This document shows positions 1 through 11,228 of a stretch of 64,000 bases of DNA, piece by piece (the first letter of the stretch is position 1; every line of letters begins with the position of its first letter). The position numbers and the translations under genes are program-made. The stretch lies in the NCBI GenBank assembly GCA_030035585.1, contig CM057482.1, positions 14,867,001 to 14,931,000 of the forward strand, in the 5' to 3' direction. The DNA comes from Dugong dugon (Eukaryota > Chordata > Mammalia > Sirenia > Dugongidae). The notes under the pieces are model-generated. The model did not search any database. It was not told the origin of the DNA and worked only from the letters and a program-made list of their open reading frames with translations.

Positions 1-420
1 TCTCTCGATTTCTGCTTGAAGAAGGCTTTCCTCCCCTCACCCTACGTCCTTTCTGTCTGGCTTCCTTCTTCACAGAGCTGAAAGTGCCGTCTCCCTTCCC
101 TGAGCTCCTTCAGCTGTTGATTGGAACCACTGCAGGCTGCCCTGTATGGCCACCTCTCCCTTTGTGTATCAGCCAGCTGTGTGGCCTTAGCCACCACCCT
201 ACCCTCTCTGAGCCTCATCCATCCCAAGGGGGCAGTGAGCCCCACCTCTCAGCACTGTCAGGGTTAGAATCAGGGGAAGCTCCTGGCATGTTCCTGATTT
301 CTAGGTTGCTTATAGGAAGGGCAGTTTCTCAATTCCCTTCCCTTACAAAGCAGGACTTGGGTAGATGCCTAGTCATTTTGAAGTCTCCCTTGTTCCAAAA
401 ACCACCACCCGGCTGTCAGT
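1..420. other. No recognised feature
   Basis: Moderately pyrimidine-rich, non-coding by appearance. The long open frame across it shows no family I know. Probably PAQR5 5' intron. Confidence 0.4.
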
Positions 421-797
421 TTGTGGTACTGTGGTGGCTTACATGTTGCTATAATGCTAGAAATTATGCCGCTGTTATTTCAAATACCAGCAGGGTCACT
501 CATGGAGGACAAGTTTCAATGGAGCTTCCAGACAAAGACAGGAAGAAGGGCCTGGCCATCTACTTTTGAAAATTAGCCAGTGAAAACCTTATGGATGACA
601 ACAGAACATTGTCCAACTTGCTTGCTTTGTACATGTCATCAGGAGGGATCAGTCACTGGAGAACATCATGTTTGGTGAGGCAGAGGGCCATTGAGGGCGA
701 AGGAGGCCATCGGTGAGGTGGGTTGGCACAATAGCCACAGTAATGGACTAACGCATGCTGGTGATCGTGAGAATGACATAGGACCGGGCAGTGTTTC
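421..797 (+). mobile_element. Internally deleted RTE/BovB-type element (+)
   Basis: The left half (to about 600) matches the head of the copies at 47760-48125 and, inverted, 15787-16170. The right half (about 630-797) is an RTE 3' end (GGAGGGATCAGTCACTGGAG..., GACATAGGACCGGGCAG). The central ORF is missing, so this is a non-autonomous copy. Its final motif is amplified in the adjoining minisatellite. Confidence 0.7.
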
Positions 798-990
798 ATA
801 AGGTCACCATGAGCACATAAGGTCACCATGAGCACAGAAGGTCACCATGAGCACATAAGGTCACCATGAGTACAGAAGGTCACCATGAGCACATAAGGTC
901 ACCATGAGTACAGAAGGTCACCATGAGCACATAAGGTCACCATGAGTACAGAAGGTCACCATGACATGAGCACATAAGGTAGCCATGAGT
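798..990 (+). repeat. 19-bp minisatellite derived from an RTE 3' end
   Basis: About ten tandem copies of a 19-bp unit (ATAAGGTCACCATGAGCAC). Units alternate between ATA/AGA starts and GCAC/GTAC ends, giving a 38-bp higher-order period. The last copies carry a small insertion and then run into the normal RTE terminus (CATGAGTCCGAGTTGACTC). Confidence 0.9.
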
Positions 991-1055
991 CCGAGTTGAC
1001 TCAATAACAGCTCTCGATCTATCTGAATATCTATCTCTGTGCCTAAAAACAGGGC

Positions 1056-1902
1056 TGGGTACATTGTTGTTGTTATTAAGTGCCATCCAGTCCATTCTGA
1101 CTCATGGTGACCCTATGTACAACAGAACAAAACACTGCCCAGTTCTGTGCCATCCTCACAGTCGTTGCTATGTTTGAACCCATTGTTGCAGCCACTATGT
1201 TAGTCCATCTCCTTGAAGTCTTCCTCTTTTTCACTGACCCTCTACTTTACCGAGCATGATGTCCTCTTCCAGGGATTGGTTCCTCCTGATAGCATGTCCT
1301 TAGTATGTTAGACAAAGTTATGCCATCCTCGCTTCTAAGGAGCATTCTGGCTGTACTTCTGTTCGTTCTTCTGGCAGTCCTCGGTATATTCAGTATTCTT
1401 TACCAACACCATAATTCAAAGGCATCAGTTCTTCAGTCTTCCTTATTCATTGTCCAGCTTTTGCATGCATATGAGGCGACTGAAAAATACCATGACTTGT
1501 GTCAGGTACACCTTACTCCTCAAGGTGACGTCTTTGCCTTTCAGCACTTTAAAGAGGTCTTTTGCAGCAGATTTGCCCATTGCACTATGTTGTTTGATTT
1601 CTTGACTGCTGCTCCCATGGGCGTTGATTGTGGATCCAAGTAAAATGAAATCCTTGACAAGTCAGTATTTTCTCCATTTATCATAATGTTGCTTACTGGT
1701 CTAGTTGTGAGGACTTTTGTTTTCTTTATGTTGTGTCATCTGCAATAGCACAGGTTGTTAATGAGTCTTCCTCCAATCTTGATGCTGTGTTCTTCATATA
1801 CTCCAGTTTCTCGGATTAGCCAGTAAATCGCAGGTAAATATCTTTCTGGTCTTCTCTGCTTTCAGCTATGATACATCTGACATCAGCAATGATAGCCCTC
1901 GT
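1056..1902 (-). mobile_element. RTE LINE 3' half, antisense, with internal deletions
   Basis: Starts with the (GTT)n end and the terminal motif CTGACTCATGGTGACCCTATG, then continues through antisense RT sequence such as GTTAATGAGTCTTCCTCC, also seen at 19960. Segments present in the 19812-20968 copy are missing near 1750 and 1817. No intact frame remains. Confidence 0.8.
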
Positions 1903-1904
1903 TC

Positions 1905-4488
1905 CACGTCCAATGACCATAAGTACAAGGATTTGTTTCTGGACTCAGCCCTATTCCATTCATCTGTAGGTCCATCCTTATGTCTGTACCACACTGTCTT
2001 GATCACTGCAGCTTTGTAGTAAGTTTTGAAATCAAAGTATGAGTCTTCCAACTTTGTTCTTTTATTTCAAGATCATTTTAGCTGTTTGGGGCCCCCTACA
2101 TTTCCATTCAGTTTTAGAACCAGCTTGTCAATTTCTGCAAAAAGTAGTTGGGATTTTGACAGACATTGCGTTGAATCTGTAGATCAGTTTGAAGAATATT
2201 GCCATCTTAATAATATTAAGTCTCCCGATCCATGAACATGCGATGTCTTTCCATTTATTTAGATGTTCTTTAATTTCTTTCAACAATGCTTTGTAGTTTT
2301 CAGTGTACAAGTCTTGCACTTCTTTTGTTAAATGTATTCCTAACTGTTTTATTGTTTTGTGATGCTATTATAAATGAAATTGTTTTCTTAAATTTATTTT
2401 TTGATGGTTCATTGCTAGTGTATAGAAATACAATTGAGTTTTGCATATTGATTTTATATCTTACAACCCTGTTGAACTTGTTTATTAGTTCTAATGGTTT
2501 TTAGTGGTTCCATCGTTGTTGTTGTTGTGTACTGTTGAGTCGATTCTGACTTATAGCGACCCCATGTGACAGAGTAGAACTTCCCAGTAGGCTGTAATCT
2601 TTACAGGAACAGATGATCATCAGGTCTTTCTCCTATGGAGCCACTGAGTGGGTTTGAACCACCAACCTTTTGGCTAGCAGATGAGTGCTTAACTGTTGCA
2701 TTAGGATTTTCTATATATAAGCTCATGTCTCTACAAATAAAAATAGTGTTACCACTTCCTTTCTAATCTGGATGTCTTTTATTTCTTTTTCTTGCCTAGT
2801 CACCCTGGCTAGAACTTCTAGTAAAATATTGAGTAGAAGTGGTAAAAGCAGGTATCTCTGTCTTGTTCCTGATCTTAGGGGCAAAGCATTCAATCTTTCA
2901 TGATTAAGTATGTTAGCTGTGAGTTTTTCATAGATGGCCTTTATTCCTATTTTTTGGTGTTTTTTTAAACTGTGAAAGAGTATTGGATTTTGTCCAATAC
3001 TTTTTCTCTGTCTATTGAGATGATTGTGTGTATGTGTGTATGCGTATCTGTGTGTGTTTGTCTTTTCTTATTGATTAATCTTGTCAGTTTATCTTTTTTT
3101 TTTTGTCTTTGAAAAGAAGCAATTCTGGGCTTAGTAGAGCCTCTCTATTGTATGTTTTCTATTTCATTAATGTCTGCTGTTCTTTTTCTTTTTTTCTTCC
3201 TACTTCGCATTTATTTTACTATTTCTGTTCTAACTTGTTAAGTTAAATGCTTCACTCATTAATTTTCACTCATCATCTCCTAATGTAAGCATTTAAGGAT
3301 CTATATTTCCTTGTAAGTATTGCTTTAACTGCATTCCACATGTGCTCTAAGTAATTTCTAATTTCTGATATGCTTTCTTATGTCCTGATTAATTTCTAAT
3401 TTCCATTTTGATTTCTTTTATGACTTGTGAGTGCTTACAAATTTTTTTTTAATTTTAATTTCCAAATTTACAGAGTTTTCTTCTTTAATGTTATTTATTT
3501 AAGTTAATTGACTGTGGCCTGAGAATGCCCTCTTTTATTCCAGTCTTTGAAATTTGTTTATACTAGCTTTATAGCCTAGTATATGATCAATTTTCATAAA
3601 TCTTCTAAGTGTGCCTGAAAAGACTATATATATAGTCTCTAATTATTGGGGGCAATATTCCATATATGTCCATATGATCAAATATTTTTATATTACTAAC
3701 TTTTTTCTGCTTGATCCACTCATAATTGAGATGTGTTTAAATGTTCCACTATGATGGTAGATTTGTGAGTTACTCCTTGAAGATCAGTCCATTTTGGCTT
3801 AATACATTTTGAGCCAATGCTTTTTGATTACATCCAAGTTTATAACTGCTATATCTTCCTGATGAAGTGAGGTTCTTATCACTATGGTGTGATTTTCTTT
3901 ATCTCTAGCAATGCTTTTCTTTTTAATTGTAGTAAATCTATGTAACAAAACATTTGTCACTTCAACATTCTTCACATGTACAATTCAGTGACGTTAATTA
4001 CGTTCGTCACATTATTCAACCATCATCAATAATCATTTCCAGATTTTCACATCACACTTAACAGAAGTCAGCGTCCCTTAAGCCGTGAGTCTCGCTTTTC
4101 CTCCCTTCCACTGCCCCTGGTAACCATTAATGAACTTTGGTCTCTAAACACTTCTGGTGATGTTTTTTGTCTTAGAATCTATCTGTCTGATATTAATATA
4201 ATGACTCCAGCTTTGTTGTTGTCATTTGTCTGGTTTATCCCTGTGCTTCCCTTTGACTTTTACTCTTTCCCTGGCCTTATGTTTTCACTGTGTCTCTTGT
4301 AAACATCGTATAGCTGGATGATATCTAGTTTGACAGTATTTGTCTTTTAACTGGACAGTTTAGTCTGTTTATATTTATAATGGTTTTTGATACAGTTGCC
4401 TTTATTTCTATCATCTTAAGTGCTTCCTATTTGTCTTATTTTCTCTGTTTACTTGTCCCTTCTTTTCTTGCTTCTTTGGATTGAGTTT
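1905..4488 (-). mobile_element. Old L1 (L1M type) ORF2 and 3' pieces, antisense
   Basis: The reverse strand at 2128-2319 translates to ORF2-like text ([20 protein letters not shown], then [14 protein letters not shown]). Further typical antisense L1 text follows (CTCTGTCTTGTTCCTGATC near 2855). A second L1M 3' UTR-like block lies at about 3905-4180. It is split by an AfroSINE at 2515-2707 and contains many stops. Confidence 0.75.
2515..2707 (-). mobile_element. AfroSINE, antisense
   Basis: Reads inverted: (GTT)n end, GAGTCGATTCTGACTTATAG, then the tRNA-like head in reverse (TTTGAACCACCAACCTTTTGG). It interrupts the L1 between 2514 and 2708. Confidence 0.85.
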
Positions 4489-4703
4489 TTTTTTTTTTCC
4501 CCTAAATTTTATTTGTTTTGTTGTTGCTGAGACTATACACAGCAAAACATATACCAATTCAACAGTTTCTACATGTACAATTTAGTGACATTGATTACAT
4601 TCTTCGAGTTGCGCGAACATTCTCACCTTCCTTTTCTGAGTTGTTCCTTTCTTATTAACATAAACTCACTGCTCCCTAGGATTCCTATCTAATCTTTTGA
4701 GTT
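4489..4703 (-). mobile_element. L1 3' UTR end, antisense
   Basis: A T-run at 4488-4498 (an inverted poly(A) tail) is followed by antisense L1 3' UTR text (TTCTACATGTACAATTTAGTG) related to the copies at 22324 and 58772. Confidence 0.6.
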
Positions 4704-5153
4704 TGTTATGGATTGAATTGTGTCCCCCGAAAATGTGTGTCAACTTGGCCAGGCCATGATTCCCAGTATTGTGTGGTTGTCCTCCATTTTGTGATCTCAT
4801 GTAATTATCCTATGTGTTGTAAATTCAAGCTGTATGATGTTAATAAGGTGGAATTAGAGGCAGTTATGTTAATGAGGCAGGACTCAATCTACAGGATTAG
4901 GTTGTATCTTGAATCAATCTCTTTTGAGATCTAAAGAGAGAAGCAAGTAGAGAGAGAGCGAGCGACCTGACTACCACCAAGGAAGAAGATTCGGGAGTGG
5001 GGTGCGTCCTTTGGACCCTGGGTCCCTGCGCTGAGGGGCTTCTAGGCCAGGGGAAGATTGATAACAAAGACCTTCCACCAGAGCTGACAGAGAGAGAAAG
5101 CCTCCTCTTAGAGCTGGTGACTCGAGTTCAGACTTCTAGCCTCCTAAACTGTG
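4704..5153 (+). mobile_element. MaLR-like solo LTR, 3' truncated
   Basis: Begins TGTTATGGATTGAATTGTG and matches the LTRs at 9569 (inverted), 11377 (inverted) and 46678. It stops near CCTCCTAAACTGTGAT, so the last ~75 bp and the second TSD are missing. Non-coding endogenous retroviral relic. Confidence 0.75.
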
Positions 5154-5384
5154 ATCTATTTTCAGTTTCTTTGAGGAACCACCACACTGTTTTCCACAAC
5201 AGCTGTACCATTTTGCATTCCCACCAGCAATGGATTTAATTTTATATTCTTGTTTTCCATTTTACTTTCACATTCTATTTTCCCCCTCCACTGGTTTTAT
5301 CATCAGTATATTATACATATGCCCTGTATCTATTGGTTTAGTGGTTACCCTAATGATTTTAATAACTGTACTAAGAAAGAAGGG
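5154..5384 (-). mobile_element. L1 ORF2 3' fragment, antisense
   Basis: GAGGAACCACCACACTGTTTTCC and CATTCCCACCAGCAATGG near 5173-5232 are the antisense end of L1 ORF2. The remainder is AT-rich and less certain. Confidence 0.55.
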
Positions 5385-5870
5385 TTAGCTATGCTGTGTT
5401 AAAAAACTACCCTTAACAGCTCAATGACTTAACATAGCAAAGGTTTATTTTACACTCGCATTGCATAGCTAAGTAGTCAGTGGGGACTGTGAGTGACCCA
5501 GGTGGATGGAAGATCTACCATCTTGTAGTTGGATCGTCTGGAACATGTGTCCTTCAAAGTCGCCACAGAAGGGGAAGAGAGACAGTCAATGAGTTTCCCA
5601 GAATCAGACTGTGAGATGAAGTTTTGTGCATAGGAAATTTGTTGGCAAGTGTTCTTTGGATCATCACCTGTAAGGAAGTGAGAGAAACAGTACTGTGTAG
5701 AAGGAGAAGTTACATCAGAGGCCTCAGCCATTACACAGGGAGTTCTACACTGTGTTGGCCTTTCAGAATTGTTCCAAGTGAGAAAAGGAGGTCAGACTGC
5801 CTCTGGGGAGAGCGTATAACCAGGGCAAGGATTTCTACTTTGGCCAAAGTAATTCCTGTAGAGGGATAAG
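5385..5870. mobile_element. Possible ancient LTR relic
   Basis: CAGCTCAATGACTTAACATAGC and GGTTTATTTTACACTCGC resemble the inverted end of old LTRs that carry 'gtggcttaaaacaa...tttattt'. The family is uncertain. Confidence 0.3.
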
Positions 5871-6049
5871 TGTGGCAGTTCTGAAGGGTAGTGGTCCTGG
5901 AAAGTGCATCACGCTGTCTACTACAAGAGGTATTCTGCTTTTAACTGTCTTAGCCTAGAAGTGACATTAGCCAGAACTATCCACATGGCCCCAAACTAAC
6001 TGAAAGAAACTCTTGAAAAATGTATGAAAACACATGAAATATTTGGTGA

Positions 6050-7080
6050 ACACCAACTATCTCTGCCATACTTAACTTGTTGAATCTGAGGTCTGGTACT
6101 TTCAACAATTCTAGAAATTTATCAGCTATAATCTCTTCAAATACTACATCAAAACCATTCTATTTTCTCCTTATGGAGAAATATTCTTCATGTCTCTTAC
6201 TTGCACTTTCATATTTTCTATCACTTAATCTTTCTGGACTGCAATCTGGATACTTTTTTATTGTTGTTGTCTCTACTTTCAGTTCACTAACTTTCTCTTC
6301 ACCTACGTCTAATCTGCTAGTTAGCCTTTCAATGACTTATTAATATCAATTATTTTATTTCTAAAAGTTATATGAGGTTCCTCTCACATCTGCTAGTTTT
6401 TTGTTCATATTTTTAAACTCTTAGTTTCTTTAAACATATTAAACATAGTTGTTTTATATTTCAATATCTGTGTTCTTTGATTTCTGTTTCTGTTGTCTAC
6501 TCTTTTTACTATTTCTCATTCATGGTGTTTTGTTTTCATATCTGTATGTGCATATATATATATATTTATATATATCTCTGCCACTAATTTTGCTTGGAAC
6601 TTTATCTGTGGCTTGTATTAAAGTAGAAATCCTTCAGAGAGGATTTGCGTTTGCTTTTGTTACTTGCATGAGAGAGTAACAGAACTTTGACAACTTTCTG
6701 TTTGTAACCACTTTAAATTTTCCACTTGAGATTACTTGGACCACAGAGGTAGTGTGGATTTGGGTCACAAACCCACATGAGGACTAGCTGATAGTTATGA
6801 ATTCTTAGGAGAATTTGTTTTTCTCATTCACCCAATACTAGCATCCATAGAGATAATTTTTCTTGCTGTCACCTTCTACTCGGTAGGATTTATTTCTCAT
6901 TCACTTATTGGTAGAAGTCTTCTATTAGATTTATTGCCTCGGTGAGCCTTAGATTTCAGCTCTTGTTTACAAGTCTGGCAGTAGAAACTCTGATGGTGAA
7001 GTGGCTTATCTCATAGAGTTCCTAGTTTCACTTTGTTTTGGGGCCTTGTGACTTCCTTACTTTTGTGCCATCTTGGTAAT
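6050..7080 (-). mobile_element. Old L1 segment, antisense
   Basis: Text such as CACTAACTTTCTCTTCACC and GTCTAATCTGCTAGTTAG is typical of antisense L1M sequence upstream of ORF2. Strongly diverged, no open frame. Bases 5871-6049 show nothing recognisable. Confidence 0.45.
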
Positions 7081-7329
7081 ACATTTTAAAAAATACCATC
7101 ATGTATAATCCAACATATGATGCATATATCATCCAGGGTTTTGTTTTAGTCATAAGGGTCCTTCAGGATATCTGATTGGCCATCGTTCTACCAGAACCAG
7201 AAGTCCCCCAGCCATTCTTCCATGTCCTTCTTTCATCACTCTGGGTCAGGGATTGCTTCCTTCTGAACACTTTTATAGGCTTAGACTTTCCATAAAATAT
7301 GTTGGTTGCAATTCCTGGTTTCACTAGGC

Positions 7330-8036
7330 TGGATACAGTGAAACATGTATGGGCTTCAGAATCTAACAGACTAGGGTTTGCCTCTTGGTTCTGCTATTTA
7401 TTATGGCCTTGGAAACTACATCACACTGAGCTTCAGTTTTCTTATCTGTAAAATGGGATTGACAATACCTATTGTGATGGTTAAGGTTGTGTGTCAACTT
7501 GGCTGGGCCATGATTCTCAGAGGTTTGGCAGTTGTATGATGTTGTGATCACCTTCTTGATGGGATCTGCTGTGAGTAGCCAGTCAGTTGAAAGGGAGTTT
7601 CCTTGGGCATGTGGCCTGCATCGAATATAAGTGGACATTCTGGCAAGGCTTGTGGGCTTTTTGCTCATGCTGAATCCTGCAGCTGGCTTCTGCTCATCTG
7701 ACTTCTGGTTCTTAGGACTTGAGCTAGCAGCTTACCTGTGGTCTTACCTGCTGATCTTGGGATTCATCAGTCTTAGCAGCCCGTGAGCAAGAGCCCTGCT
7801 GATCTTGGGTTTGCCAGCCCCTGTGGCTATGTGAATCAGGAGAAGCGTCTATCCTAACCTATGGACTTGGGACGTTCCAGCCTCTACAGTGACGTGAGCC
7901 ATTTCCTTGATATAAATCTCTCTCTCCGTATATTTATATGCTTCACTGGTTTTGCTTCTCTAGAGAACCCAGCCTAAAACACCTATCTTGCAGTGCTCTC
8001 ATGATGGTTAAATGAAACCAGGCCCACCCCTAACGT
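7330..8036 (+). mobile_element. MIR SINE split by an LTR insertion
   Basis: TTTTCTTATCTGTAAAATGG and the preceding text are MIR. The copy breaks at 7472 and resumes at 7982 with CAGTGCTCTCATGATGG and TTAAATGA. The intervening 509 bp is the LTR below. Confidence 0.75.
7473..7981 (+). mobile_element. Solo LTR (ERVL/MaLR-like) with 5-bp TSD
   Basis: The 509-bp element begins TGTGATGGTTAAGG and ends CCTAAAACA (TG...CA). CCTAT is present immediately on both sides (7468-7472 and 7982-7986), the TSD length expected for ERVL-class elements. It disrupts a MIR, so it is younger. No internal retroviral genes. Confidence 0.85.
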
Positions 8037-8039
8037 ACG

Positions 8040-9445
8040 CTGGGTCTGAATCAAGAGAAAAAATAAAGGTCACAGACCATGTGTCTAAATATCTTAAAGT
8101 TGCAAATGAAGTTATGTAAAATATTTCTATTCTCCGACCCTGACAAATATACCTTTACAATGACTAAAAAATGTATAAAGCTATGATTCTGATCTAGCTA
8201 AAGTCAGCAAACCATCAAAGGCAGCTAAATTTAATTATTATTACACATGTCTGGATGTTATGCTGATGGATTAGTCGTGTGTGGGTGAGTAATAAAAGCA
8301 TACATAATTCATAAATTATTGTATACTTAGTCCATAAAATTTATTTTTATTGCCTTCATTTCAGCAAAAAATATGAGTCATTTTGTTGTAATCAACATTA
8401 TCACATAATTTGTGCTCTATTAATAGTGGTGCCAAATTAGACCACTATTCTTGAGTCATTTGGAGTTCTAATCTTTTAAATTAATTTCAGTTGGGAGAAA
8501 CTTGGTTCTGCTAAGTTAGAGCAGTTGGAATTATTAAAAAATATTCTTAAAGTCACACTCACATTCAGAAATGAACCATAAATTTTATATATCAAGTTCA
8601 AATGTTGTAATGAGGTTTACAACCTTAGAATATTTTAATTTCATCATATAATTCACTATCACTTATAGTGCTATTTCACTGTCAAAGCAATATCTAGATC
8701 CATAGTACTTCTTCAGTTTTTTCCCCAAGTCTTCAATCTTTGGATGCTATAAAGAAAACTGAATATAGCAGTATTTTGCTAAATCAAAATTGTACCTCAG
8801 TCTACATTGGCCAGAAAATAACCTCATTAGAAATTGATTTCAAGATTATTTGTATGGGAATCTTCTCCTTCATAGTCCACAGACATTTTTGTTTCCTTTC
8901 TTCAAATTTTATTTTATTAGAATGTCACTTTTGTTGCATATTTCACTTATGGTTCCTTTGGTTTTGAAAAATCCTATACATATTTTTAAAAATCAATATG
9001 TATTTTTAATCCCTTTAAAACTGGAATAGCCGAACCTAGAATTTTTTTGTAGGCCCTTGCTCACATTATTATACATTTCACACCAAATACCTGTGGAGAG
9101 CTCAGATTCAAAATTAATTTCATTTCCCATCAAAGATGGACTTTGCTCTGTATTTGAGGATTTTCTGTTGTTTTACTGATTTCTTCTAGTCATCTTGTAT
9201 TCTGTCTAAATTAAATCTAATTGCTTAATGACATTTATTTGGCATTTCCATTTCATGAATAAGAGTAGTTTAAGGGCAAGTTGGATATGTTTCAGCAAGA
9301 TGGCCCATATTGGGGAAGTTTGGGAAAATGTCATATACAATCTTAGAATTGTTCCGAAGAACATCATCCATTTTCCTAGTAAGAAATTCAAACCATGCAC
9401 TGCAATAGACAGCACTAAGAGTGCTTCTGGATTTTGGTACAGTTC
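8040..9445. other. AT-rich stretch without recognised feature
   Basis: No repeat or coding signature identified on either strand. Overlapping opposite-strand open frames at 9206-9517 show no family similarity I recognise. Confidence 0.4.
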
Positions 9446-9448
9446 TGA

Positions 9449-10265
9449 CCTCTTGTTAGTTTTCTGTTGCTGCTGTAACAAATTACCACAAATTTGGTAG
9501 CTTAGAACAACACACATTTATTGTCTTGCATTTTGGCTGATTTGAAGTCCAACATGGGTCTCACTGGGTGTCTTAGTCATCTAGTGCTGCTATAACAGAA
9601 ATACCACAAGTGGATGGCTTCGACAAACAGAAGTTTATTCTTCCACAGTCCAGGGTATCAAAGTCCAAATTCAGGGAGCCAGCTCCAGGGGAAAACTTTC
9701 TGTCTCTATTGGTTCTGGAGGAAGGTCCTTGTCATCAGTCTTCCCACGGTCTCAGAGCTTCTCCGCACAGGAACCCTGGGTCCAAAGGATGTGCTCTGCT
9801 CCCGGTGCTGTTTTCTTGGTGGTATGAGGTCCCCAACTCTCTGCTCACTTCTCTTTCCTTTTATCTCTTGTAAGATAAAAGGTGATACAGGCCACACCCC
9901 AGGGAAACTCCTTGTACATTGGATCAGGGATGTGACCTGAGTAAGGGTGTCACATCCCACCCTAATCCTCTTTAACATAATCTAGTCTTGCCTCGTTAAC
10001 CACAGGCAGAGATTAGGGTTTTCAACACATAGAAAAATTACGTCAATCACCACACAATACTGGGAATCATGGCCTAACCAAGTTGACACATATTTTGAGG
10101 ATACACAATTTAATCCATAACACTGGGCTAAAATCAACATGTTGGCAGGGCTGTGCTCCTTTCTGGAGGCTCTAGGGAGATCTCCAGCTTCTGGCAGCCC
10201 CCTTCCTCCATCTTCAGAGCCAGCAGTGTTGCATCTTTCTGACAGAACATGGACATCTTTGAGGG
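9449..10265 (-). mobile_element. MLT1-type LTR relic, antisense, split by a younger LTR
   Basis: TTCTGTTGCTGCTGTAAC and CACACATTTATTGTCTTGC are an inverted MLT1-like 3' end. The element breaks at 9568 and continues at 10123 (GGGCTAAAATCAACATG and on to about 10265). Confidence 0.65.
9569..10122 (-). mobile_element. Solo MaLR-like LTR, antisense, with 5-bp TSD
   Basis: The 554-bp element runs from TGTCTTAGTCATC to CCATAACA, the inverse of TGTTATGG...CTAAGACA. CTGGG flanks both sides (9564-9568 and 10123-10127). Same family as 4704, 11377 and 46678. Non-coding. Confidence 0.88.
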
Positions 10266-10267
10266 GG

Positions 10268-10432
10268 TGCGACATAGCCCTAGTAGCGCAGTGGTTAAGC
10301 ATTCGGCTACTAACCAAAAGGTCAGCAGTTTGAATCCACCAGCTGCTCCTTGGGGCAGTTCTATTCTGTCCTATAGGGTTGCTATTAGTCAGAATTGACT
10401 CAGCAGCAACAGTTTTTTTTTTTTTTTTTAAG
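10268..10432 (+). mobile_element. AfroSINE (+)
   Basis: GTAGCGCAGTGGTTAAGCATT, CTAACCAAAAGGTCAGCAG, then TCAGAATTGACTCAGCAGC and a poly-T-rich end. Confidence 0.9.
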
Positions 10433-10697
10433 GCTTGTATACCTCTTTCCTTACTAACCATGGTGTACTGTTATCATAAGCTTACCCATGACAGATTTTT
10501 AAATCAATAACTACAATTGAAAAATCATTTTTCCCAGTTCTTAAATAACAATGGCATTTTTTACAGCAAATGTACAACCAATGGAATGTTCCATTATTTC
10601 AGTTACCTTGCTTTCATCTTCTGTAGGTCAACACTGTATAATGTTAGTCGTTCAACAGGATTTTTCTCCCTGTTATGCTCTACCTGAACTGAGTAAT

Positions 10698-10905
10698 GGT
10701 GTTGTTGTTAGGTGTCACAGAGTTGATTTCAATCATAGCGACCCCCTGTGTTACTGAGTAGAACTGCCCCACAGAGTTTTATTGGCTGTAATCTTTATGG
10801 AAGCAAATCGCCAGATCTTTTCTTCTCTGGAGCCACTGGGTAGGTTCGAACTGCAAACCTTTCAGTTAGCAGCCGAGTGCTTAACTGTTGTGTCACCAGG
10901 GATCC
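10698..10905 (-). mobile_element. AfroSINE, antisense
   Basis: Inverted: (GTT)n, GTCACAGAGTTGATTTCAATC, then GTTAGCAGCCGAGTGCTTAAC and a terminal CACCAGGGATCC. Confidence 0.85.
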
Positions 10906-10924
10906 TTATGTATTTTTAAAAAAC

Positions 10925-11226
10925 ATTTTATGTATTTTTTTTTTGCTTTATTGCACATTCAAATATTAAATTTCTTTAAAACCTTCATCCCAGATAGTGA
11001 CAACTTGTTTCATTATTTTTTTAATCCATCTTACATGTTCGGCTAGAAGAAATTTATTATCATATTCTGTAAATACTGCACTATAAGTATGAAAATCATC
11101 CTTATGCTTGACTGAATGTTGGGCACATGATTTTTTTAACAACATCACACCAGTGTTCTAAATTGGCATTTACCTGCCATTGTTTAATACCATCAATTAT
11201 TGGCTATTAATTCAGTCTATTTACAG
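10925..11226 (-). pseudogene. 3' end of a processed retrocopy of an unidentified gene
   Basis: On the minus strand a 60-codon open frame (11148-10966) ends in KQVVTIWDEGFKEI and a stop, followed by AATAAAGC and an A-run near 10930-10945: a poly(A) signal plus tail. Upstream, another frame reads IKQWQVNANLEHWCDVVKKI and connects after a frameshift near 11125. A protein-like text spread over two frames, without introns and with a tail, is what a broken processed pseudogene looks like. I do not recognise the parent. The 5' part is cut off where RTE sequence starts near 11229. Confidence 0.5.
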
Positions 11227-11228
11227 TT

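Noticed and set aside
798-990. CRISPR-like regular repeat
   Set aside because: Units are directly adjacent without unique spacers and derive from an RTE end in a mammalian genome.
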